Origin: Microbacterium sp. LWO14-1.2
GTDB lineage: Bacteria > Actinomycetota > Actinomycetes > Actinomycetales > Microbacteriaceae
Length of the DNA stretch: 64,000 nucleotides
Direction: 5' to 3'
Assembly: GCF_038397715.1 (NCBI RefSeq)
Contig: NZ_CP151633.1
Coordinates: 3,224,001-3,288,000 of the forward strand
Positions 39,460 to 47,194 of this stretch are shown here, in pieces. Positions within the stretch are counted from its first letter, which is position 1. Each line of letters opens with the position of its first letter. Under the pieces are notes generated by a model that was not told the origin of the DNA, searched no databases, and saw only the letters and a list, made by a program, of their open reading frames with translations. Position numbers and translations under genes: made by a program.

Positions 39460-40977
39460 ATGAACCCGCTTGCTCCCTTCCACCGCCAAGATCCTTGTTG
39501 GTGCGGGTCAGGGAGAACGTATCGGCTGTGCCATAAGAAGCAGGCGTCCGCGCGGTCAGAGCCTGGCGCGCCTGTGCCACCGGACGGCGACGACTTCATC
39601 AGCATTAGCCCACGAGTACGTCTCGCCCGTTCTGCCATCAGCACCATGATGCCTGCAGGTACGCCGCTGACGATGCCCGCGCGGACCCCGACTCCGCGCG
39701 CGGTGGCGTCCAGCCCCTTCGAGCGAGCACTCGCGGAGACCTCTACTGCGGGTGACGCGTCCGACGCAGAGGAACTCGGCAGGATGCGAGTCACGTTGCT
39801 GCGCGAACTTGCTCGACTCCCGGACACAGCCACACCCGTGCCGGATAACATCGCTGAGGCCATCGCGTCGTTTGCGGTCGAAGCATGGAAGACGGCTGGT
39901 CGCCTTCGGCAGACGACCCCCCGGCGCACCATCGTCTGGAACGAGGAACTCGCGGTGACCGAGTTCATCGGGCGAACAATGCTGCTTGCTGACCACGTGC
40001 TCTTCCCCGACCGCGTGCTCCGTGCCCTAAGCGGCAGCCCGATGACCGCCGACATCCGTCGAGCCGCGAACAACGAGCTGCAGTTCCAGCATCTCATTCG
40101 CGCAGGCCACGCGCTCCCCATGCCTGACGGAGCGGCGCAGGCTCTCGGCGGTGCCCGCATCTACGAGGGGACCGAAGCCGCCCTCGCCAACCCGTCCCTC
40201 CTCTCCTACGTTCGTTCCCAGCTCGTCCTCGAAGGCCCCACCGCACGGGAGGTCCTTTTCGTGAACGCTATCGACGACATTGAGCACAACACGGGCATGT
40301 GGTTCCACGGCCACACGGACCTCACCCACGCCGATCTCGAGGACCGCGAGGTCGGTTTCCGGATGCTGGGGAACTACGACCCCGGGTACGACTACTCAGC
40401 CTGGATCGACCAGGTGACGAACAGCGCGCTGGCGAAGTACGTGCAGCGAACTGAACGCCGTCTGACAGTGTCCGAAGTGCTCGGCGCCGACTATGTCGCC
40501 ACGTCCCCGTTCGAGGCGCGTGTCCTGCAGCGACGGGGCGGGCATACCCCTGGAGCGCCAGGGGCGACGATGTGGGCGGACGTGCCTACCCTCCGCGACG
40601 TGACGGCGAAAGACCTCGCGCGGATGCTCTCCGAGGACGACGCCATCGAGGACTTGCGCGGCCGGGTGCGAATCGCGATGGCGACCACCCCGGATTTCGT
40701 GGGCCAGGTTGCAGGAGTGCAGGCGGTTGCCTCTGACATTGAGAACGCCTCTCGGACGCTGGCGAAACGTATCGGCACGTCCCGCAGCTATGCAATGGTC
40801 ATCCCAGCAGCTGTTGGTGGGCTGGGGATGGTCGTCGGCGCCGCAGGAGGAGTGGCGGGGTTTGCGGCAGGAGCGCTGGGGGTGATTGCATCGCTCAGTC
40901 CGTACCTCGGTGAGCGCCTGAACCATCGACGCGAGGCGGCGTACCTGTTGACGATGCCTCGGCGCAGACGCAACTAA
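39460..40977 (+). CDS. SEC-C zinc-motif protein with C-terminal membrane hairpin
   Basis: 505 residues. The N-terminus is an SEC-C zinc motif: DPCWCGSGRTYRLCHKK, with Cys13, Cys15, Cys24 and His25. The long middle part is helical and of unknown family. Near the C-terminus two adjacent hydrophobic segments (AMVIPAAVGGLGMVVGAAGG and VAGFAAGALGVIASLSPYLG, about residues 444-485) form a membrane hairpin, and the chain ends RRRRN. Zinc-finger at one end and membrane insertion at the other suggest a sensor-effector protein, perhaps of abortive infection type. This is inference. Confidence 0.6.
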   Translation: MNPLAPFHRQDPCWCGSGRTYRLCHKKQASARSEPGAPVPPDGDDFISISPRVRLARSAISTMMPAGTPLTMPARTPTPRAVASSPFERALAETSTAGDASDAEELGRMRVTLLRELARLPDTATPVPDNIAEAIASFAVEAWKTAGRLRQTTPRRTIVWNEELAVTEFIGRTMLLADHVLFPDRVLRALSGSPMTADIRRAANNELQFQHLIRAGHALPMPDGAAQALGGARIYEGTEAALANPSLLSYVRSQLVLEGPTAREVLFVNAIDDIEHNTGMWFHGHTDLTHADLEDREVGFRMLGNYDPGYDYSAWIDQVTNSALAKYVQRTERRLTVSEVLGADYVATSPFEARVLQRRGGHTPGAPGATMWADVPTLRDVTAKDLARMLSEDDAIEDLRGRVRIAMATTPDFVGQVAGVQAVASDIENASRTLAKRIGTSRSYAMVIPAAVGGLGMVVGAAGGVAGFAAGALGVIASLSPYLGERLNHRREAAYLLTMPRRRRN

Positions 40978-41155
40978 TCGCAGGCGAGTAGTGGGGAACA
41001 CCAGCCAGCTGATGAAGTCTCTCAGCTCTTGTTGCGGGTCCCAGAGTGTCGGTCAAAGGCGCCTATCAGCGCAATTCTTATCACGCTGCACGAAACGCGA
41101 CTCGGTGCCCAAGAGAGTCATCTCTTGGATCACGGCGAGACATCAACCCTTCGCA

Positions 41156-41507
41156 TCAAGAGCTCCATGCCCACGCATCATGTCGAGCTTCCCGCAACGC
41201 CTCTTCGAGGCGTCCTCCGTATAGCCGTGAGATGTTTCGGGGCGGATGCTTTTCGAGCAATGCGACGTTCAACCACTGCGCCCAGGTCCACGGGCCGTTT
41301 ACCCCGGTCCTCGACTATCTTCCCATCCTGGACCTGAAACGACGGGAACAGGTAGATGTCGTCCTCAGTGTGCAGCATGAGGAGGCGGAGATCGTTCCCC
41401 GCTTTCATGGCCTCGGCCTCGGTCCACCGGAGGGTGCGGGCCATGCTCGACACCGTGTAGCAAGGACCGACGATCTCAGCCCACTGGCTCGGCTCTTCCT
41501 CAGTCAT
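41156..41507 (-). pseudogene. Small MbcA/Xre-antitoxin-like gene broken by a frameshift
   Basis: ATG 41507 overlaps the phosphoesterase stop by 8 nt. The first frame gives WAEIVGPCYTVSSMARTLRW and LLMLHTEDDIYLFPSFQVQD, a pattern I associate with small antitoxin-like partners. Past about 41310 this frame turns into Arg-rich noise, while the next frame carries the expected ending: WTWAQWLNVALLEKHPPRN, then YGGRLEEALREARHDAWAW, stop at 41156. One base lost or gained near 41300-41315 explains this. It could be a real mutation, an assembly error or, less likely, programmed frameshifting. Confidence 0.65.
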
Positions 41508-42501
41508 GAGTTCTCGCCGAGGGTGCGGGTGTGGCGTCGGCGGACGTCTTCGAGGATCTCTCGAGTCCGCGAACTCCGTCGACGTAGTCCCGAGCGTCCC
41601 GAAGCGCTTGAGCGGAGGGCCTCAATCCGTCCAGGACTCCTGAGTGCAGGGACTCGGCGACGCCGTTCATCCGCTGCTCCCGCGTGCGACGAGAACCGTC
41701 GTCGTCGTTGGCAAGTCCGCGGAGTATCGCCAGGCTCGGGGTGGCCATCCGCAGGTTGTTCATATCGAGTATTCCGAGGTTCCACTCATGGCCCTCTCGC
41801 CCGAGGCTCGCCACACGACGGCCATCCGCAGTCTTCCCGCCTGCCCCGACATGCAGATGTCCGTGCGCGAGAAGTTCTGGGCGCACGGCGTCCCACACCT
41901 GGCTGACCCGTGCGCGGGATGCCGCGGACGCCTCCAACGCCGCCTTCGGGAAGCGGTGCGGGTTCGTGCGGAGGATTTCACGGACGCGACGAACGGGGGT
42001 GTTGGCCGGGGACTCGTGGGTGAGCATCAGGTCGGCGGGGCCGCCGGCGATGGCGTCGGCGACGTGCTCGTCGGTGATGGCTTCGTCTGGCCACCAGGTC
42101 AACCCTTCGATCCTCGACTGGCGGTCGACAGAGGAGGCGCCACCGAGCGAGAGAACTGAACGCCCACCGATGGTGAGGCGCGCTGGTCGGGGGAGTAGCC
42201 ACACGAGCTTAGAGACCCGCACGGCTTCGCCGGGGTACTTGGTCATGAGCGTGGTGATCTCGCCCCACGGTTCATGATTCCCTCCGGTCACGTAGATACC
42301 TGTGATGTCCGTCTCAGCGAGAGCCTCGTCGATTTCGTCCGCGGGCATCCACCAGTCGCCGAGCTGAAGGATGCTCACCACGGCCGGTGCGAGGTGCGGG
42401 AGCGCCCGCGACAGCATCCGGATCCAACCGACGTTGCCGTGGACGTCCCCCAATACGGCGACTCGCTGGTCCGGCAATGTGATGTCGGCTGTGTGTGCCA
42501 T
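41500..42501 (-). CDS. Calcineurin-like metallophosphoesterase
   Basis: 333 residues from ATG 42501. All metal-binding blocks are present: GDVHGN (residues 18-23), LGDWW, GNHEPW, THES and GHLHVG. Such proteins hydrolyse phosphomonoesters or diesters, including nucleic acids and cyclic nucleotides. The C-terminal 80 residues are a helical, polar extension. It forms an operon with the frameshifted small gene, whose start lies inside its end. This pairing resembles toxin-antitoxin gene order, but no toxin activity can be claimed. Confidence 0.8.
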   Translation of the reverse strand: MAHTADITLPDQRVAVLGDVHGNVGWIRMLSRALPHLAPAVVSILQLGDWWMPADEIDEALAETDITGIYVTGGNHEPWGEITTLMTKYPGEAVRVSKLVWLLPRPARLTIGGRSVLSLGGASSVDRQSRIEGLTWWPDEAITDEHVADAIAGGPADLMLTHESPANTPVRRVREILRTNPHRFPKAALEASAASRARVSQVWDAVRPELLAHGHLHVGAGGKTADGRRVASLGREGHEWNLGILDMNNLRMATPSLAILRGLANDDDGSRRTREQRMNGVAESLHSGVLDGLRPSAQALRDARDYVDGVRGLERSSKTSADATPAPSARTHD

Positions 42502-43060
42502 CACGTACACGGGCGTCTCCCATCTAGATGGCGACGCGACGGATCCCGCTCGCGCGCCCGGTGAGGATCGGCCTCCCATGTGGTTAAAGAACAAGCACAG
42601 AACTATCGCACGACTTGTGGTTGAGTCGGCGAAACGTGCACACTATCGACATGTCCGGTTCGAGCGGGTTGCTACGAGATGAGGACCAACTCATGGGCAC
42701 GCGCTATTAGGGGGGACCGTTTCGACCACCTTCCGCGTTGGACCGAGTCTCCCGGCGAGTGTGGCGGGCGCGCGGGGTGGATCGAGTGGCCCGGGTTTGA
42801 ATGGCGCGAGGAGATGTGTACCAAGCCAGAGATACCCCGTAGGGTGATGCGGGAGGGCGCGCCGATGTATCCGCCCCTACGGGAGACTGTCGCGTTTGCG
42901 ACTCAAATCCGTCTCGCGCTATGCTCGCTCCAAAGGGTGCATCGGGATCAGTCCCCGCCTGGTTCGTGACCAGAGCACTCACAGAGCAGGGTGATTCAGG
43001 TTCGAGGCCTGGCGTCTCAATTGAGGAGATGTAGCTCAACAGGAAGAGCGCCCTCTTTTT
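42502..43060. other. 559-bp gene-free stretch with tRNA debris
   Basis: No convincing protein gene. The left part (42.5-42.9 kb) has only short open frames without ribosome sites. The right 65 bases contain two tRNA-like halves (next entry). A possible promoter for the leftward phosphoesterase must also lie here, but I see no clear box. Confidence 0.6.
42996..43060 (+). pseudogene. tRNA remnants: a 3' half followed by a 5' half
   Basis: Positions 42996-43012 form a T-arm (TCAGG-TTCGAGG-CCTGG) followed by CGTCTCAA, an acceptor 3' strand with discriminator. Four bases later, 43025-43031 GGAGATG, TA, D-arm GCTC-AACAGGAA-GAGC and the start of an anticodon arm with a T-run (Lys TTT-like) form a tRNA 5' half. 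The two acceptor strands pair at 6 of 7 positions. The 5' half breaks off where the next gene ends. Either debris of a tRNA array or, less likely, a permuted tRNA. Confidence 0.5.
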
Positions 43061-43936
43061 TTAGGCCAGGTGACGGTCCAGAGCATCTTGCAGCTCTTCT
43101 TCAGTCAAGTTGAGCGCTTGGTATCCATGCATCTTCGCGAATCCCTTTACGCTACGACGCTTCTGAGTGATGTCGCCGCGCCGCGGCTCCGATGCCCAGT
43201 CCCGGATCAGCAGGTCGGCCCAAACCTCTCCCGACAGAAGGCCCTGGAGGCCCACATTCGCCGCTTCCGCCATTCTCTTCGTGAGCGCAAGCGCAGCAGT
43301 TAGCTCGCTGATGCCAATGTGTACGCGATCCCCGGGTTGGTATCGGCGAAGCGGGCGACCGGTGACCGTGTTCCAGAGTAGTTCGGCCTGTTGCGAAAGT
43401 GCCGCGGAGCGCGTGGCCAGAGTGTTTGTAGCGAAGCCGCCGGTGTGGATATGGGAGTTCCTCGCGACTCGTAGGTAGTGGAACAAATCCAGCGCGTCCG
43501 AAGGAAAGGCGACTGACGCCGTCGTCGCGAACCTTTCGTGGATATTACTCATCCCCAAGTTGGTTAGAGACGGGCTGTTGCTTGGCAATGCGAGTTCGAG
43601 CATCTCTCGGAACAGATGCTCGTGGATGGCCAGAACTTGCGGAACGGCCAGGATTCCGAGAAGGTCTTCCGCGTCGTTGAGCACGTAGCGCGCGACATCG
43701 CTTCGAAGATTGAACCGTTGGATGTGTTCGATGCTCGGGAATATCTCAGACAGAGGTCGCTCGGCTCCCTCTGTGAGAGCGAGTAGTTGCGAAGCCAGCT
43801 TTGAGCCGGCCAGCAAGCCCATCATTGCGTTGTTCGTCTGGATCCTCTGTTGTTCGTATGCTCGGAACTCTAGATACGCTACGACTGGCACGGAGCATCT
43901 CGCATTCTGCAGGGAACGGTGGCCGCTGCGAACCAC
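43061..43936 (-). CDS. HEPN-like protein with RN-X3-H motif
   Basis: Up to 291 residues from GTG 43936; GTG 43891 is an alternative, and neither has a strong ribosome site. The protein is largely helical. Residues 155-165 read LRVARNSHIHT: Arg159-Asn160-X3-His164 fits the HEPN ribonuclease signature R-N-X3-5-H. The C-terminal 130 residues hold basic stretches (SEPRRGDITQKRRSVKG). HEPN proteins are frequent toxin or abortive-infection effectors. Base composition is clearly lower in G+C than the core genome. Its stop codon cuts into the tRNA remnant. Confidence 0.6.
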   Translation of the reverse strand: MVRSGHRSLQNARCSVPVVAYLEFRAYEQQRIQTNNAMMGLLAGSKLASQLLALTEGAERPLSEIFPSIEHIQRFNLRSDVARYVLNDAEDLLGILAVPQVLAIHEHLFREMLELALPSNSPSLTNLGMSNIHERFATTASVAFPSDALDLFHYLRVARNSHIHTGGFATNTLATRSAALSQQAELLWNTVTGRPLRRYQPGDRVHIGISELTAALALTKRMAEAANVGLQGLLSGEVWADLLIRDWASEPRRGDITQKRRSVKGFAKMHGYQALNLTEEELQDALDRHLA

Positions 43937-44498
43937 AATAGTGCCCGCTCGCGTAGCGCCGATTCAAATTTGCTTGACGGACAACTCATGAACCGCGCGG
44001 TGGCCGAGATCGGTCGATGACCACGAAGATGTCGAATGCGCCCAGGCGCCGAGCACGTGCGAGTCAACACTGGAGCGGTCCCGGCCTGGCCGTTGACTCT
44101 CGCGTCGCTCGCACGCGCTTTCGGCATGAATCTGCGACGCTGCAACGTGAAAAGCGAGCGCGGTCAAGTGGAGCGCGCGACGACCGCGTCCTCCCAAGGC
44201 CGTCTCTGGCCGAGATGGATACTTCCGGGACCCATCCAGAGACTTGGGACCGACCTACTCCGGCACTGTTCGCCCCCCCCCCACGTCGCATGCGTTAGCC
44301 GTACGCGCTAGCTCACGAGGGCCGGTTCCCTGCTCTCGGAAGGCGGTACCGCGTTGAATGAGGAGGAATGTCGCGGCGACGTCTTCGTTGGTGAGGCCGT
44401 TGGGACCGGTTCGCGGACCTAGGCGCTCGTTCAGCTGGCGGCTAGTGGCATATCGTCGGCAGGATGGGGGTTCCATGGAGGTTCGCTAAAGTTCTCAC
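43937..44498. other. 562-bp stretch with no convincing gene
   Basis: Short open frames on both strands overlap one another, with no good start site or recognisable product. A run of ten C lies near 44272. At the right end TAAAGT (44487-44492) stands 6 nt before the Fic gene ATG, a probable leaderless promoter. If the Fic toxin has an antitoxin, it is not recognisable here. Confidence 0.55.
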
Positions 44499-45254
44499 AT
44501 GGAGTACATCGACGACGACGACCTGATGACGATTCGCAGACGTCTCGCTACGGGGGAGCTCGCAAGTCAAGATTTCGGTGCTACCGATCCGCTGAGGCCG
44601 AACGGTCTTGCGAGCGCAATCGCTCGCCAGACGGCAGGGCTCGGCAGCTACCGAAAGTACGACACCGTCGCCACAGTCGCAGCCACTCTCTTCTACGGCC
44701 TCACACTCAATCACCCGTTCGAGAACGGAAACAAACGGACAGCACTCGTCACGATGCTTGTGTTCCTGCAGAGAAATCGAACTCTGCTGGTGGGAACCAC
44801 CGAGGACGAACTTTACGAAATGGCTACAGGCGTGGCGGCTCACGAGTTTCCGATTCCTGAGGGGATCGAGCGCGACGCCGACTCCGAGGTCGCCGCCATC
44901 GGGGCCTGGCTGAACGAACGCACTCGGCCTTTGGGTCGCGGAGACAAGAACCTGAAGTTCAAGGACTTTCGCATTCAGCTCGAGTCGCAGGGTTGCGAGT
45001 TCGCGCTGCCGAACAAGAACTTTGTGAAGGTGTACCGGCGCACAGACGAAGGCGAGTTCAGCGCACGCATGGGCTACCCGCGCGCTCACTTCACAGTCCC
45101 GGTGCAGGAAGTGAAGCGCGTTCGCAAGCTGCTCAGGTTGGACGAGGCGCACGGATTTGACTCTGGTGCCTTCTACGAAGACGACCTCGACGCCGTGGTG
45201 GACGGCTTCGTCAATACTTATCGGCAGGTACTGGATCGACTGGCGCTAACTTGA
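44499..45254 (+). CDS. Fic/Doc-family protein with extra C-terminal domain
   Basis: 251 residues from ATG 44499. The Fic core motif is intact as NHPFENGNKRTALVTMLVFL (His72, Asn78, Lys79, Arg80). The N-terminal DFGATDPLRPNGLASAIARQ and the GNK form point to Doc-type toxins, which modify translation factors (Doc phosphorylates EF-Tu). Residues about 150-217 (KFKDFRIQLESQGCEFALPN then KVYRRTDEG, RAHFTVPVQEVKRVRKLL) are an added domain with a helix-strand-strand-strand-helix feel like HicA/YcfA RNA-binding toxins. No antitoxin is visible. Followed after 48 bp by DUF6615 and the glycosylase, all in one direction. Confidence 0.8.
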   Translation: MEYIDDDDLMTIRRRLATGELASQDFGATDPLRPNGLASAIARQTAGLGSYRKYDTVATVAATLFYGLTLNHPFENGNKRTALVTMLVFLQRNRTLLVGTTEDELYEMATGVAAHEFPIPEGIERDADSEVAAIGAWLNERTRPLGRGDKNLKFKDFRIQLESQGCEFALPNKNFVKVYRRTDEGEFSARMGYPRAHFTVPVQEVKRVRKLLRLDEAHGFDSGAFYEDDLDAVVDGFVNTYRQVLDRLALT

Positions 45255-45302
45255 ACTGACAGATCGTCGCGGTGCTAGACCTCGAACGAGGGTCGCGGAA
45301 GG

Positions 45303-46316
45303 ATGCACTGCGTAGTATTCATGGGAGCTCCGGGCGAACAGATGAACGCAATTGCAAAGGCATTCAAGCACGCACGAACGGTCGCTTGTGCTCACATGGC
45401 TGCTTGCGAGGCGGTGAACCTTTTCTGGGGTGAAACTGCGATCACAGAAATGCTCCTCGCCCACACCGCGCCGGCGGTGACCGTGGTCCCATTCACCCAG
45501 CGGGCAGAGGCGCTGAGCGGGGCCGATTGGATCTGGTGGTGGGTGGACGGATCTGCCGCTTACGGGATGCTTGTGCAGGCGAAGCGTGTCGTCATTAGCG
45601 GCGAGCATTGGAACTTTAAGTTCGACTATCGTTCTAAGCGCTCTGCGCGACTGCAACGCGAAGTGCTTGTCGACACCGCGTCGGCTCTCGGGGTTCTCCC
45701 CGTACACGCCCTTTACCTCGGAACTGGAGAGTACAGAAGTTGGGCTCGATGTGCTGGAGGTCACCAACCAATTCGGTGCCCGGAGTGCACTCGCAGGACC
45801 ATCTCGCTCATGCCCGCTCTCCTCGCCTCAGACCAACTCGTAGACGACGCACCCTCAACTTACGAATGGTCGGTGGCCTTGGAGGACCTGTGGACCCCGC
45901 CTCCGGGCGGTGCCCTTCTTATACCGGCGGTGGAGCGGGCTATGTCGCCTGAGCTCAAGAGCTTCCTCAAGAGCGACAGTTCTACCGGTGTGCGCGCCGT
46001 CGCCCGGTCGATGGTCGACAGGGTCCTTAAGGCCGGTGCTGGCCAGTTCTCTGCAGCCATGACAGAGACTGCTCCGCCCTCGGCAGGTGCTCACGACCAC
46101 CTTGGCAGCATCTTCGAGAACTTGCCCGCCGACGCCATGCACGGCGGTATCCGATACTTCGACCACGTGCTCACTCCGCTGAAGCACTCACCACCGCCAT
46201 ACGTGCTTGACATCATCGCGGGCGACGTGGATGACGATGCGCTTCAGGCGCAGATGCCAGAAACCGTCGGCGGCATCACCGTCGTTCAGACGCCTCGCGT
46301 TCGCGAAGAGCGGTGA
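45303..46316 (+). CDS. DUF6615 family protein, putative PD-(D/E)XK nuclease
   Basis: 337 residues from ATG 45303, GCGGAAGG just before. Residues 44-95 contain E-T-A-I-T-E, GADWIWWWVDG and MLVQAKR: an acidic helix, an Asp (75) on a strand, then Q-x-K (92-94) on the next strand. This is the order of PD-(D/E)XK nucleases of the Mrr-like Q-x-K type. Cys150, His154, Cys159 and Cys162 (RCAGGHQPIRCPEC) may bind zinc. I believe it belongs to DUF6615; the nuclease reading is mine. The C-terminal 150 residues are of unknown type. The glycosylase gene starts 7 nt after its stop. Confidence 0.6.
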   Translation: MHCVVFMGAPGEQMNAIAKAFKHARTVACAHMAACEAVNLFWGETAITEMLLAHTAPAVTVVPFTQRAEALSGADWIWWWVDGSAAYGMLVQAKRVVISGEHWNFKFDYRSKRSARLQREVLVDTASALGVLPVHALYLGTGEYRSWARCAGGHQPIRCPECTRRTISLMPALLASDQLVDDAPSTYEWSVALEDLWTPPPGGALLIPAVERAMSPELKSFLKSDSSTGVRAVARSMVDRVLKAGAGQFSAAMTETAPPSAGAHDHLGSIFENLPADAMHGGIRYFDHVLTPLKHSPPPYVLDIIAGDVDDDALQAQMPETVGGITVVQTPRVREER

Positions 46317-46323
46317 GATTTCG

Positions 46324-47016
46324 ATGGCCAGTGTGAACGACTACGCCCGACTGCCGGAGGACTGGGCGCGTGCGGTCGCCGCCACCGGATACGACCTTGC
46401 CCAGGTCTACGCTGCTCTGGACAACATATACGGTGGTCCGGGAACGCATCCAATATCACCACCAGCACGCGCGGACGTCTTCCGAGCGTTTCACCTGACA
46501 CCACTTGCGGACGTGCGAGTGGTCATCATTGGCGAAGACCCATACCCTGACCCGAGCCAAGCCCACGGACTGGCATTCTCCACGCCACCCACCTACCTGG
46601 GCGAACGTCCGACTTCCCTCGGGCGCATCTTCGGCGCCCTGAGAAGGGACCTAGGTTTGCTGCCTTCACAAGACGACCTGAGCCCATGGGCGCAGCGCGG
46701 CGTGTTGCTCCTCAACGTGGCGCTGACTCACCGCGCGGGAAGCGCTATGCCAGACCTGCCCACGTGGAGACGATTCACTGAAGAGGTGCTCGGCGTCATC
46801 GACCGTCAGCTTCAAGAGGTCGCCTGGCTGCTGTGGGGAGACTTCGCGAACGACATCGCCGACTCCGTTCCGCGCACCAACCAACGACACAGGACGTTCC
46901 GCAATGCTCATCCTCGGGCTGGGCGCGCGAAGCGGTCAACTCTTGCCCAGTCGCCGCCGTTTCTCGCAGCGAGCACATTCCTGGGAACCGATCCACATAT
47001 CTACTGGACCCTCTGA
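46324..47016 (+). CDS. Divergent family-1 uracil-DNA glycosylase
   Basis: 230 residues from ATG 46324. VRVVIIGEDPYPDPSQAHGL AFS matches the Ung water-activating loop, with Asp72, Tyr74 and Phe85 in the places of E. coli D64, Y66 and F77. VLLLNVALTHRAGSA gives Asn131 (N123, same 59-residue spacing), and NAHPRAG gives His196 (H187). Two pocket-loop residues differ: Gln63 is Glu71 and His67 is Pro75. So the fold and catalytic set are kept while the base pocket may be altered. It is not the core ung by context: it closes a cargo row in an island, directly behind DUF6615. DNA glycosylases are known antiphage effectors against modified DNA. Confidence 0.8.
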   Translation: MASVNDYARLPEDWARAVAATGYDLAQVYAALDNIYGGPGTHPISPPARADVFRAFHLTPLADVRVVIIGEDPYPDPSQAHGLAFSTPPTYLGERPTSLGRIFGALRRDLGLLPSQDDLSPWAQRGVLLLNVALTHRAGSAMPDLPTWRRFTEEVLGVIDRQLQEVAWLLWGDFANDIADSVPRTNQRHRTFRNAHPRAGRAKRSTLAQSPPFLAASTFLGTDPHIYWTL

Positions 47017-47097
47017 GGCACGGCCCGCAGGAAAAACGGTGGAGCTCTACAGGAAAGTAGGTTGTGCTGATGCCCTGCATGTGGCGTCACGACGCCA

Positions 47098-47116
47098 ATT
47101 GCCAACAGCCCGACCA
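47098..47116 (+). other. attR of the tRNA-Pro island
   Basis: ATTGCCAACAGCCC (47098-47111), perfect inverted copy of the left arm, followed by GACCA, so that CAGCCCGACCA repeats the tRNA-Pro 3' end. Confidence 0.85.
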
Positions 47117-47120
47117 CAGA

Positions 47121-47152
47121 AAGGCCCGGAACTCGCAAGAGGTCCGGGCCTT
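47121..47152 (+). terminator. Displaced tRNA-Pro terminator
   Basis: AAGGCCCGGA pairs with TCCGGGCCTT, with a longer imperfect extension. It lies 4 nt behind attR, where the terminator of tRNA-Pro would have been before the island entered. Confidence 0.7.
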
Positions 47153-47194
47153 CTGCATGCCCGGCACGATGTCGATCGCGCCGCGAAGGAACGC

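Noticed and set aside
44255..44476. 73-residue minus-strand frame as an antitoxin for the Fic gene
   Set aside because: Divergent orientation, no ribosome site, and no resemblance to Phd/YefM or inhibitory Fic helices.
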